Assembly: GCF_947497555.1 (NCBI RefSeq)
Contig: NZ_CANMGY010000003.1
Location: 124,001-188,000, forward strand
Reading direction: 5' to 3'
DNA: 64,000 bases
From: an uncultured Umboniibacter sp.
Lineage (GTDB): Bacteria > Pseudomonadota > Gammaproteobacteria > Pseudomonadales > DSM-25080
A program made the position numbers and the translations under genes. Below, in pieces: positions 41,130 through 49,098 of the stretch; position 1 is the stretch's first letter; each line of letters opens with the position of its first letter. The notes under the pieces were generated by a model that saw nothing but the letters and a program-made list of their open reading frames with translations, was not told where the DNA came from and ran no database searches.

Positions 41130-42194
41130 CTACTCTCCTACGTAGAAGAACGCCGCAGCGTTATCTCGAACTCTAAAATCAACGACTTCGCCCGCATACG
41201 TCACGCTAGCTGCTGGACCATAACCCAATAGAATCGAAACGCGCTCATCGATATTCACGACGAGGCGACGGTTTGGGTTAAATAAATCGCCAACCAAAAG
41301 CGAGCCATCTTCGCGCTTGATCTCAACCCAGCATTCAGCATTGAACGTCATTTCCAAGCGTTGTCCCGACGCACCAACGATGGTTTCTCGAATCACTGGA
41401 GCAACCGTGGCTTCATCAACCGTGGTAACCGGATCAATGAGCCCAGAGGTAGCCTCGTCGGAATTTGAGGTCGCTTCAATAGAGTTAGCTTCCAGTTCAC
41501 TCCCTACAGGCGCTGGCTCTGCCAGCGGTAGATCGCTCGCCGCAACCTGACTTTCACCTGAAGAAGTTTGAGTAGTCATCGAATCATCTGGCGAAGTTTG
41601 AACAGCGACCGATTCATCTGGCGAAGTTTGCATAGCCACCGATTCGTCCGGAGAAGCGTCAAGGCCACTTGCTCCTCGGCTAACTGGGGAAGTATCTGTA
41701 TTTATAACTAACGGCTCACTGTTAACTTCGGTTCTGTCAGCTCCCTGGGGCGATCCCACTAGCGTATTGGCGGGTCGGAGGTACATATAAGCCAATACGG
41801 CTGCTATCACTAGTACCACAGATATCAGGGTAAGGCCTTTCAACCAGCTAGGCATTTCCCCTTGATCATTAAAGATCTCAGATTTATCAACACCGCCATC
41901 AATCCGATGGGAAACTGACATTTCGGCCGGTTTGGGGAATACTTCTGCCAATTCATCCGAGAAGCTTCCTTCATCTAATTCCAGCGCTCGAATATAGGAG
42001 TTGATATAACCTAGTATAAACACCCGTGTTGGCAGCTGCGCTTCATCGCCTGCTTCAATTGCTGTAACGACCTTTGGTAGCACGCGAAGTAACTGCGCTA
42101 ACTGTTCAACAGTCAGCTCCGCGGCTTCACGATGCGAGGCGAGTTTGAGCCCTAGTCGTTGAAAGTTATTTAAATTCTGTTCTGTTTCGCTCAT
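41130..42194 (-). CDS. rodZ: RodZ-like cytoskeletal HTH membrane protein
   Basis: 354 residues: cytoplasmic helix-turn-helix of the RodZ type (residues ~15-80, [20 protein letters not shown]), one transmembrane helix (~117-136), a low-complexity Ser/Thr/Glu-rich periplasmic linker, and a C-terminal DUF4115 domain (from ~265, [17 protein letters not shown]). RodZ links MreB filaments to the elongasome. The linker contains an in-frame 30-bp repeat. Overlaps pilW by 4 bases. Confidence 0.92.
   Translation of the reverse strand: MSETEQNLNNFQRLGLKLASHREAAELTVEQLAQLLRVLPKVVTAIEAGDEAQLPTRVFILGYINSYIRALELDEGSFSDELAEVFPKPAEMSVSHRIDGGVDKSEIFNDQGEMPSWLKGLTLISVVLVIAAVLAYMYLRPANTLVGSPQGADRTEVNSEPLVINTDTSPVSRGASGLDASPDESVAMQTSPDESVAVQTSPDDSMTTQTSSGESQVAASDLPLAEPAPVGSELEANSIEATSNSDEATSGLIDPVTTVDEATVAPVIRETIVGASGQRLEMTFNAECWVEIKREDGSLLVGDLFNPNRRLVVNIDERVSILLGYGPAASVTYAGEVVDFRVRDNAAAFFYVGE
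41551..41655 (-). repeat. 30-bp in-frame minisatellite within rodZ
   Basis: About 3.5 copies of a 30-base unit encoding [14 protein letters not shown] decapeptides (units at 41551-41580, 41581-41610, 41611-41640, partial to ~41655). The copies differ by a few bases. Lies in the periplasmic linker. Confidence 0.85.
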
Positions 42195-42976
42195 TGATCA
42201 CTCATCTCACGATAGGCAAGCCACTCATCTGAGTAGGGATAGCGCAACTGTAATTGCTGTGCGAAGGTTCGCTCAGCAGCGATATTACCGAACGCACGCT
42301 CAACATTAATGGCGACGAGTAATGCTTCAGGCGTCTCGGCACCGAATCGAAAATATTCGCTCAAGGTGGACTTAGCTAAAGACAGTTCGTTTTTAGCAAG
42401 ATAAACCTGAGTCAACTCTAAGTAGGAGGGTGCAAAGCGAACATTGATGCGATTCGCCAGCATCAGCGCTCGTTCAGCCTCGTCAAAATCCTCTCGTTTG
42501 AACTTACAACGACCGTAGTAAAAGAGCGCTACATGGCGTTGATTCCAATCTCGGTCTTCAGTAGCCCGTTCGAGTTGTTGGCAGGCCTCACGATAGCGCT
42601 CCTGATCCAGTAGGAATGCACCGTACTGAACCTTAGCAGGAGTGTAGTCACTGTCTGCTCGCAAGGCTCTCTTGAAGTACTCTTCGGCGTCTTCATATTC
42701 CGAGGAGCGAAGATATACTACGGCTAATCCTGTGTAGGCTCCCGCTGCATCATCATCGATTTCGAGCGCTCTAAAGAACCGTTGTTTAGCACTTTCGCGG
42801 TCATCGACTTTGAGATACTCTTCGCCAAGTTGAATATAGGCATCGCGCGCAGCGTTTGGGTTACGTTCACCCAAGTCACCTGTCGTGGTTGTAGTACAAG
42901 CGGCTAGCCCAGCAACGACCACCAGCGACATTAGCAACTTGGTCAGGTGGTGATGAGGCGTTAACATTTTTGTCAT
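42191..42976 (-). CDS. pilW: Type IV pilus biogenesis/stability lipoprotein PilW (PilF)
   Basis: 261-residue outer-membrane lipoprotein needed for PilQ secretin multimerisation. Signal peptide with lipobox GLAACT (Cys27). Then a series of TPR motifs (AYTGLAVVYLRSSEYEDAEEYFKRAL and following). Located between rlmN and rodZ, the conserved position. Companion of pilBCD at the left end of the window. Confidence 0.93.
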   Translation of the reverse strand: MTKMLTPHHHLTKLLMSLVVVAGLAACTTTTTGDLGERNPNAARDAYIQLGEEYLKVDDRESAKQRFFRALEIDDDAAGAYTGLAVVYLRSSEYEDAEEYFKRALRADSDYTPAKVQYGAFLLDQERYREACQQLERATEDRDWNQRHVALFYYGRCKFKREDFDEAERALMLANRINVRFAPSYLELTQVYLAKNELSLAKSTLSEYFRFGAETPEALLVAINVERAFGNIAAERTFAQQLQLRYPYSDEWLAYREMSDQ

Positions 42977-43008
42977 CTGCTTTTCCTAGTTAGCAATCAG
43001 CCAACGGA

Positions 43009-44154
43009 TTAAGGAACCTGCTTGACTGGAATAATTGTTTCTTGATCCTGCGCGCGTGCTTCATAGCGTTCGCGGCGGCGCGTTCGGTCATAGAATTGAC
43101 CCGCTAGCTGCCCACAGGCGGCATCGATGTCATCACCTCGGGTAGTACGAATTGTCACAACATAGCCAGCATTGTGCAGGATATCGCGAAAACGATACAG
43201 CGCATTATTGCTAACCCGTTCTAGATCTGACAACGGAAACGGGTTGAAAGGTATTAAGTTTACCTTACAGGGAATATCACGCAATAGCTCAGCCAATTCT
43301 TCGGCGTGGTGCTGGCGATCATTCACCTCTTTGATAAGCGTATACTCAATGGTGATATCGCGCTTATCGGAAAGGCCCGTAATGTAGCGCTTAGCCGAAT
43401 CCAGTAATTGCTTAATAGGGTATTTCTTATTGATGGGTACTAGCTGATTACGCAGCTCATCATTCGGCGCATGCAAAGAGATTGCCAGGCATGCATCGGT
43501 ATAGTCACCCATTTTATCGAGCATCGGCACAACGCCCGAAGTTGATAACGTCACACGGCGTTTGGAAATTCCATAGCCGAAGTCGCTCATCATAATATTC
43601 ATCGAGTCCATCACATTGTGGAAGTTCATCAGCGGTTCGCCCATACCCATCATCACAACATTGGTGACCTTACGGTCGCCTTTTGGCTCAAGTTGGCCAA
43701 ATGATTTGGCGGCAATAAACACCTGACCGATAATCTCGGCAGCCGTTAAATCGCGATTAAACCCCTGCTTTCCGGTAGAACAGAAAGAGCAGTCCAGTGC
43801 ACAACCCACCTGCGAAGAAACACAGAGTGTCCCTCGCCCAGCTTCGGGGATATAAACTGCCTCGACATTTTGACCTTCGCCGACGCGAATAAGCCATTTA
43901 CGAGTACCGTCTTTCGAATCCCAGCGCTGGACAACTTCAGGGGGCGTGATTTCGGCGATTTCCTTCAGCTTTTCGCGGAGCGATTTGCTGATATTGGTCA
44001 TCTGGTCGAAATCCTCCGCCCCTAGGTGGTGAATCCACTTCATGATCTGTTGGGCACGGAACGACTTTTCACCAATACTGGCGAAAAATTCAGTCATCTT
44101 CTGCTCGGACATACCCAGCAGATTGACCTTTGGCGTTACCTGTTCAACAGTCAT
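43009..44154 (-). CDS. rlmN: 23S rRNA / tRNA adenine-C2 methyltransferase RlmN
   Basis: Dual-specificity radical SAM enzyme making m2A2503 in 23S rRNA and m2A37 in some tRNAs. 381 residues. Radical SAM cysteines are in [14 protein letters not shown]. The [11 protein letters not shown] motif and the C-terminal methyl-carrying Cys in [12 protein letters not shown] are present. 22-base gap from ndk. Confidence 0.98.
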   Translation of the reverse strand: MTVEQVTPKVNLLGMSEQKMTEFFASIGEKSFRAQQIMKWIHHLGAEDFDQMTNISKSLREKLKEIAEITPPEVVQRWDSKDGTRKWLIRVGEGQNVEAVYIPEAGRGTLCVSSQVGCALDCSFCSTGKQGFNRDLTAAEIIGQVFIAAKSFGQLEPKGDRKVTNVVMMGMGEPLMNFHNVMDSMNIMMSDFGYGISKRRVTLSTSGVVPMLDKMGDYTDACLAISLHAPNDELRNQLVPINKKYPIKQLLDSAKRYITGLSDKRDITIEYTLIKEVNDRQHHAEELAELLRDIPCKVNLIPFNPFPLSDLERVSNNALYRFRDILHNAGYVVTIRTTRGDDIDAACGQLAGQFYDRTRRRERYEARAQDQETIIPVKQVP

Positions 44155-44175
44155 CGCATCATCACCAACGCTAAA

Positions 44176-44601
44176 TTAGCGTGGGCAAAGCTCTGTAGCG
44201 GCGAAGAAGTAAGCGACTTCACGTGCTGCAGAGGTAGTAGAGTCAGAACCGTGTACAGCGTTCGCATCAATTGATTCAGCGAAATCAGCACGGATAGTGC
44301 CAGCATCAGCTTCTTTAGGGTTCGTTGCACCCATAAGGTCACGGTTAGTTAGTACCGCGTTCTCGCCTTCAAGAACCTGAACCATTACTGGGCCAGATGT
44401 CATGAATTCAACTAATGCACCAAAGAAAGGACGCTCAGCGTGCTCAGCGTAAAAGCCTTCAGCTTCTTTCTGAGAAAGGTGCTTCATCTTAGAAGCAACA
44501 ACCTTTAGGCCAGCCTTCTCAAAACGAGTGTAGATTTCGCCAATTACGTTCTTTGCAACCGCATCAGGCTTGATGATAGAAAGAGTGCGTTCGATCGCCA
44601 T
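44176..44601 (-). CDS. ndk: Nucleoside diphosphate kinase
   Basis: 141-residue enzyme balancing NTP/NDP pools. The active-site His lies in [13 protein letters not shown]; the start [18 protein letters not shown] and the [12 protein letters not shown] loop are typical. A good SD (GGAG) precedes the ATG at 44601. Head of the ndk-rlmN-pilW-rodZ-ispG-hisS-yfgM-bamB unit. Confidence 0.98.
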   Translation of the reverse strand: MAIERTLSIIKPDAVAKNVIGEIYTRFEKAGLKVVASKMKHLSQKEAEGFYAEHAERPFFGALVEFMTSGPVMVQVLEGENAVLTNRDLMGATNPKEADAGTIRADFAESIDANAVHGSDSTTSAAREVAYFFAATELCPR

Positions 44602-44686
44602 GTTTAAAACTCCATTAAGTCGATAAGTAGATCGCGTGTAATTGCCAAGACACTTACAGCACGCTCATTTTCAAAAAAATCGCGCA

Positions 44687-44692
44687 ATTATA
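44687..44692 (-). promoter_or_regulatory. Candidate ndk promoter (-10)
   Basis: Perfect TATAAT on the minus strand, 86 bases before ndk, without a strong -35. Its position suits the long housekeeping unit downstream. Low certainty. Confidence 0.4.
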
Positions 44693-44760
44693 GTGCGTAG
44701 GGCGAAGCTAAGCTAGTGAATTATAGACTAGATGTGATGGTAGATATGCGTAGCTGACGT

Positions 44761-44792
44761 AGCCTCGCTAGTAATGACGTACTAACGAGGCT
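44761..44792. other. Long hairpin upstream of a small ORF
   Basis: AGCCTCGCTAGTA (44761-44773) pairs with TACTAACGAGGCT (44780-44792): 13 bp with one mismatch and a 6-base loop. No T tract on either strand, so not a classical terminator. It lies 19 bases before a strong AAGGAGG. Confidence 0.55.
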
Positions 44793-44817
44793 GGGAGATT
44801 TCAAGGAGGACAAGTCA

Positions 44818-44946
44818 ATGTCCGAGTCTGAACGCGAACAATTGACAAATCTAGTGCTTACAAACGATCCAACATTGCATACCAGAGCATCCCTGCAACC
44901 ATACCTGGATAGCGCAGTAATGTGCCGCCAGGGAAAGTATAGGTAG
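44818..44946 (+). CDS. Small ORF with strong Shine-Dalgarno (42 aa)
   Basis: ATG at 44818 with an excellent ribosome site (AAGGAGG, 8 bases upstream) opens a 42-residue frame beginning MSESEREQLTNLVLTND and ending CRQGKYR. The second half is antisense to the last codons of the flavoprotein gene. No family recognised. It could be a real micro-protein, the remnant of a longer gene, or chance. The preceding hairpin would be in its leader. Confidence 0.3.
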   Translation: MSESEREQLTNLVLTNDPTLHTRASLQPYLDSAVMCRQGKYR

Positions 44947-46132
44947 GTGCACGACACAGAACATCGAACTGCTCAGCGGTGCCTGCCAAAGCATCGGCAA
45001 TTAACTTTCCAGCAAAGGAAGCCAAAACGACACCATGACCAGAATAGCCCTGAGCGTAGAAAATATTTTTACCTAAACGCCCAAAGTGTGGCATTCGGTT
45101 CATGGTGATCGCTAAAGTTCCGCCCCATGCATAGTCAATCTTTACATCATCTAACTGGGGATAAATGGAGAGCATCGGCTTGCGAACAAAACTAGCAATA
45201 TCCTTGGGGAATTTCTTGCCGTAGTTTTCACCACCACCGAAGCAGAGGCGATTATCCGGCGTGAGGCGCCAGTAATTGACGACAAACTTAGAGTCCACAA
45301 CCGCCTCATTATCACGGATAAGTGAACGAGCACGGTCATAGCCCAGCGGCTCAGTGGCCACCACAAAATTGTTGATAGGGAGAATCTTACCCGCTACACG
45401 CTTTTCTAATTTTTCGAGGTAGCCGTTGCAGCCAAGGACGACATAGTCGGCGATGACAACGCCGTCAGCAGTCTCAATTCGCGTTGGCTCACCTTGATCA
45501 TAACTAATAACGCGGGAAGCTTCGTAGATAGTCGCCCCCGCTTCTTCGGCAGCCTTAGCCAAACCACAGACATAGTTAAGCGGGTGAACATGGCCGGAGC
45601 GACTATCAAGCTGACCACCATTAAAGACTTTGGCGCCTAGCTTTTCAGACATTTCATCGGCTGAGACAAAGTTGATCCAATCACAGTTGTAATCATTATT
45701 CAGCTTTTCAATGTAGCCCTTGTACCATTCCTCGTCTGCTTTCTTGTAACAGGCATGAATGATACCTGGCGTCCAATCACACTCAATCTTGTGTTGCTTA
45801 ATCCGACGCTTCATCTCATCCATCGCGGCCCAATTAAGGTCCCACTGAGCTTTAGCATCTTCCTTACCAATTTTTTTCTCAAGATCCTCCTGGTCATGGC
45901 GAGGCTCACCACTAGCTTGACCACCATTTCGTCCTGAGGCGCCCCAGCCTATTCGATTCGCCTCTAGAAGAATGACCTTGTAGCCACGCTCAGCTAAGTT
46001 TAGCGCCGCGCTAACGCCGGTAAACCCGCCGCCGACAACGCATACGTCGGCACGCTGTTCACCCTTAAGTGCAGGCCGAGTGATGAGTTCATTCGCCGTA
46101 GCGGCATAATAGGACTGAATGTGTTCGTTCAT
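44858..46132 (-). CDS. FAD-dependent amine oxidoreductase (PuuB/OrdL-like)
   Basis: 424-residue DAO-type flavoprotein. Rossmann ADP-binding motif VCVVGGGFTGVSAALNLAERG (start ~residue 30), then LLEANRIGWGASGRNGGQ, the signature of gamma-glutamylputrescine oxidase-like enzymes, and C-terminal YAQGYSGHGVVLASFAGKL. Probable oxidation of a secondary or glutamylated amine with H2O2 release. No polyamine genes are nearby. A perfect TGTAAA-N6-TTTACA palindrome lies 21 bases upstream of the start and probably controls it. Confidence 0.88.
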   Translation of the reverse strand: MNEHIQSYYAATANELITRPALKGEQRADVCVVGGGFTGVSAALNLAERGYKVILLEANRIGWGASGRNGGQASGEPRHDQEDLEKKIGKEDAKAQWDLNWAAMDEMKRRIKQHKIECDWTPGIIHACYKKADEEWYKGYIEKLNNDYNCDWINFVSADEMSEKLGAKVFNGGQLDSRSGHVHPLNYVCGLAKAAEEAGATIYEASRVISYDQGEPTRIETADGVVIADYVVLGCNGYLEKLEKRVAGKILPINNFVVATEPLGYDRARSLIRDNEAVVDSKFVVNYWRLTPDNRLCFGGGENYGKKFPKDIASFVRKPMLSIYPQLDDVKIDYAWGGTLAITMNRMPHFGRLGKNIFYAQGYSGHGVVLASFAGKLIADALAGTAEQFDVLCRAPTYTFPGGTLLRYPGMVAGMLWYAMLDRL

Positions 46133-46152
46133 GCTTTAAATCCTGAATCGCG

Positions 46153-46170
46153 TGTAAAATATATTTTACA
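46153..46170 (-). promoter_or_regulatory. TyrR-box-like perfect palindrome
   Basis: An 18-bp perfect palindrome made of TGTAAA, ATATAT and TTTACA, matching the TyrR/PhhR box TGTAAA-N6-TTTACA exactly. It sits 21 bases before the flavoprotein start and 112 before the divergent Kazal lipoprotein. Regulator identity is inferred from consensus only. Confidence 0.6.
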
Positions 46171-46281
46171 GAGTGTACACCGAATTCAACATCGAAAGGA
46201 AGTTTCGCTCGATACAAAAAATTGCGGTGACCCTTCAGTGTCACTACAATAACGCTCCATCCCTCTAACGGAGCTGTTTTC

Positions 46282-46596
46282 ATGACCTATCGAGTTGTTT
46301 TTGGCACATTTTTGCTACTATTAAGCCTATCAGCCTGCGCGCCGTTTGGTTTATCCGGGGCGGAAAATGACGTTGGGGCTACATCTCAAACCCTTGAAGT
46401 TGAGTGCCCTCACTTCCCAGCCGATGGTGCATTGACTATCTGTACCATGGAATATATGCCCGTATGTGGTCAAGATTCCCAAGGCGAGTGGCGAACTTAC
46501 TCAAATGCCTGTGATGCCTGCGCAAGTGGCGCCATCCGTCATGTAGCCAAAGCTTGTGAGATCCAAACGGATTCAGAGGAATCGAATGGGCAGTAA
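46282..46596 (+). CDS. Kazal-domain lipoprotein
   Basis: 104 residues. Lipoprotein signal (LLLLSLSAC, Cys at ~18) followed after a short linker by a single Kazal-type inhibitor domain: ICTMEYMPVCGQD, then TYSNACDACASGAIRHVAKAC. Six cysteines, Tyr and Asn fit the Kazal pattern. In animals such domains block serine proteases; bacterial lipoprotein versions are rarely characterised, and a defence against external or own exported proteases is only a guess. Its 3' end overlaps cmoA by 11 bases. Confidence 0.85.
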   Translation: MTYRVVFGTFLLLLSLSACAPFGLSGAENDVGATSQTLEVECPHFPADGALTICTMEYMPVCGQDSQGEWRTYSNACDACASGAIRHVAKACEIQTDSEESNGQ

Positions 46597-47317
46597 TAAG
46601 GACAGTGTCTACTCTAATCCGCTCACCGAGGTTCATCAGTTCAAATTTGATGATCGAGTAGCACAATGTTTCCCAGATATGATTACTCGTTCAGTGCCTG
46701 GGTACGAAACTATTATTGCCATGACCGGAGTGATGGCACAGCGCTTTGCTCAAGCCAACAGTCGCATCTATGACCTCGGTTGCTCCCTAGGCGCATCGCT
46801 GCTATCGATGCGACAGCATGTGGATGATGCTTCGATCCGAATTATTGGTGTGGATAACTCACCCGCTATGATTGAGCGCTGCAGCCATATCGTGGCGCTT
46901 AACGATTCACCTATCGGCACCGAGTTACGCCTAGAGGATATGCAAGCAACCGAGCTGAGCGATGCATCGGTGGTGGTGCTCAACTTTACGCTGCAATTTA
47001 TCCCTATTGAAGAGCGCGGCCCGCTTATTAAGCGTATTTTTGCCGCCATGAAACCCGGTGGAATTCTTATTCTCAGCGAAAAGATTCGCTTTGAAGATGA
47101 ACATCTTCAGCAGCTCAATACCGAACTTCATCACGAGTTTAAGCGCGGTAATGGCTATAGCGATTTAGAAATTGCGCAAAAGCGAAGCTCTCTAGAGAAC
47201 TATCTTCGTGCCGAAACCATCAAGAATCATGAGTCCCGACTTGCTAACGCAGGCTTCAGCAGTATCGATGTGTGGTTTCAGTGCTTCAATTTCGCCTCGG
47301 TAGTGGCCATCAAATGA
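46586..47317 (+). CDS. cmoA: Carboxy-S-adenosyl-L-methionine synthase CmoA
   Basis: Makes Cx-SAM from SAM and prephenate for tRNA U34 modification. 243 residues from MGSNKDSVYSNPLTEVHQF at 46586 (AGAGGA 6 bases upstream); the longer open frame starts inside the lipoprotein gene without support. SAM-binding motif IYDLGCSLGASLLSMR and LNFTLQFIPIEER are CmoA-type. ATGA overlap with cmoB. Confidence 0.96.
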   Translation: MGSNKDSVYSNPLTEVHQFKFDDRVAQCFPDMITRSVPGYETIIAMTGVMAQRFAQANSRIYDLGCSLGASLLSMRQHVDDASIRIIGVDNSPAMIERCSHIVALNDSPIGTELRLEDMQATELSDASVVVLNFTLQFIPIEERGPLIKRIFAAMKPGGILILSEKIRFEDEHLQQLNTELHHEFKRGNGYSDLEIAQKRSSLENYLRAETIKNHESRLANAGFSSIDVWFQCFNFASVVAIK

Positions 47318-48273
47318 TTGATTTCAATAATGCTTTAAAGGCGATGTCCGACGCTGGCATCCCGCCCTGGAACGGCTTAGCCGAGCAACTTAGCGCTCGT
47401 TTTAATCAACAACGCTACGGCGATTTGCCACGCTGGCTTGATGCACTAGATCAACTGCCAGACTTACCCGTAGATACCCGTCGTACCGACCTGGATACGG
47501 TCACCATAAACGGCAGCGAGCAGATAGACCTGCGTGAACAGCTCATGCAGTTTCACCCGTGGCGCAAAGGCCCGTTCTCACTATTTGGCACCCATATTGA
47601 TACTGAGTGGCGCAGTGATTGGAAGTGGCAACGACTTATTTCCTATCTCAGCCCATTAAGCGGACGAAAAGTATTGGATATAGGCTGTGGCAGCGGCTAT
47701 CACTGTTGGCGAAGTCACGGCGCTGGCGCCGCCTTCACACTAGGCATTGACCCAACACCACTCTTTAACGTGCAATTTCGAGTACTACAGAAGTATTTGG
47801 AATATCAGAATGTTCAAGTGTTACCACTAGGTATCGAGGACTTGCCTGCAAAACTTCACTGCTTCGACACCACATTTTCCATGGGGGTCCTCTATCATCG
47901 CAAGTCCCCCATTGATCATTTGATCGAACTCCGAGACACCCTCCGCCCCGGCGGTGAGCTGGTACTTGAAACGCTGGTCGTCGATGGCCCTGAAGGCTAT
48001 AGTCTCGTTCCGTCTGGACGCTATGCTCGAATGGGTAATGTCTGGTTTTTACCGTCGGTAGCAACGTTGACAAACTGGCTTGAAAAAGTACGTTTTAAAA
48101 ACGTAAAGGTGGTGGATTTGAGCGTGACCTCAACCGAGGAACAGCGTACTACAGAATGGATGACCTATCATAGCTTAGCGAACTTCTTGGACCCTGAAGA
48201 CAGTACTAAGACATTAGAGGGATACCCAGCCCCGAAAAGAGCTGTGATTATTGCCGAGGCGCCAACTAATTAA
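47314..48273 (+). CDS. cmoB: tRNA U34 carboxymethyltransferase CmoB
   Basis: Uses Cx-SAM to carboxymethylate 5-hydroxyuridine-34, giving cmo5U in tRNAs that decode four-fold boxes. 319 residues from the ATG at 47314, which overlaps the cmoA TGA. Seen: QFHPWRKGPFSLFGTHIDTEW and VLDIGCGSGYHCWR (SAM motif I), and TFSMGVLYHRKSPIDHL. Upstream open frame (14 codons) rejected. Confidence 0.97.
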   Translation: MIDFNNALKAMSDAGIPPWNGLAEQLSARFNQQRYGDLPRWLDALDQLPDLPVDTRRTDLDTVTINGSEQIDLREQLMQFHPWRKGPFSLFGTHIDTEWRSDWKWQRLISYLSPLSGRKVLDIGCGSGYHCWRSHGAGAAFTLGIDPTPLFNVQFRVLQKYLEYQNVQVLPLGIEDLPAKLHCFDTTFSMGVLYHRKSPIDHLIELRDTLRPGGELVLETLVVDGPEGYSLVPSGRYARMGNVWFLPSVATLTNWLEKVRFKNVKVVDLSVTSTEEQRTTEWMTYHSLANFLDPEDSTKTLEGYPAPKRAVIIAEAPTN

Positions 48274-48364
48274 CCGCAAAGCAGGTATGACAAGTACAAC
48301 TTTGTCTACCGGCTAATTAGCAATGGCGCCCGAAGTCATAGAAATCAATGACACTCAAGCCGTA

Positions 48365-48997
48365 TTAAACGGCCTTTGGCATTAAACGGCCCTTGGCCAC
48401 CAGCACCATCTTCACTAATTCCGCCAGCGAATGCGTCTTCATCTTTTTCATCACGCGCCCGCGGTGAATTTCTACCGTACGCTCAGAGATACCAAGGTCG
48501 ATACCAATCACCTTGTTGGCATTACCGTCAACCATCATCTCCATGACTTCGGTCTCACGTGCCGTGAGCGTCGCGAGGCGCTCTTGCACCACACGCTTCT
48601 CAATCAAGAATTGGCGCTTTGCCGCATCCTTATCGAGAGCACGACTAATTGTGTCCAGAAGCTCCTGTTCACGATAGGGTTTAGTCACAAAGTCCAGCGC
48701 ACCATTTTGCATGGCTTCGACCGCCATCTGAATGTCACCATGCCCCGTCACAAAAATGATTGGGAGATTACACCCCAGTTCATTCAGTCGGCGATGGAGC
48801 TCCATGCCATTCATTCCTGGCATTCGCACATCCATGACAATACAGCCAGACATTGATGAGTTGTAGTCATCAAGAAATGCTTGAGCATCCACATAAGTCT
48901 TCGCTGGTTGATCCACTGATTCCATCATTAGTTCAATAGAATCCCTAACTGCCTCATCGTCTTCAACGATGAATACCATTGCATTTTCTTCTGTCAT
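48365..48997 (-). CDS. FixJ-like response regulator (REC + LuxR HTH)
   Basis: 210 residues. Receiver domain at 8-120, with phospho-acceptor Asp in CIVMDVRMPGMNG and Lys in DFVTKPYREQEL. C-terminal LuxR/GerE HTH at ~145-205 (LTARETEVMEMMVDGNANKVIG, ISERTVEIHRGRVMKKM), the FixJ/TtrR subclass. Divergent from a soluble REC-PAS-histidine kinase (gap 101 bases), its likely partner. Targets unknown. The last codons contain a 17-base tandem duplication. Confidence 0.93.
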   Translation of the reverse strand: MTEENAMVFIVEDDEAVRDSIELMMESVDQPAKTYVDAQAFLDDYNSSMSGCIVMDVRMPGMNGMELHRRLNELGCNLPIIFVTGHGDIQMAVEAMQNGALDFVTKPYREQELLDTISRALDKDAAKRQFLIEKRVVQERLATLTARETEVMEMMVDGNANKVIGIDLGISERTVEIHRGRVMKKMKTHSLAELVKMVLVAKGRLMPKAV

Positions 48998-49098
48998 ACC
49001 TAACCTATATCCCTAAGGGTGTTATTTGCTTTGTATAAGCGTAGACTAAAATAGACCATTGCTTAAGCTATTAATCCACAATAGGACAACTATTTCCA

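Noticed and set aside
44761..44792. Intrinsic terminator
   Set aside because: No T tract on either strand after the stem; recorded as a hairpin only.
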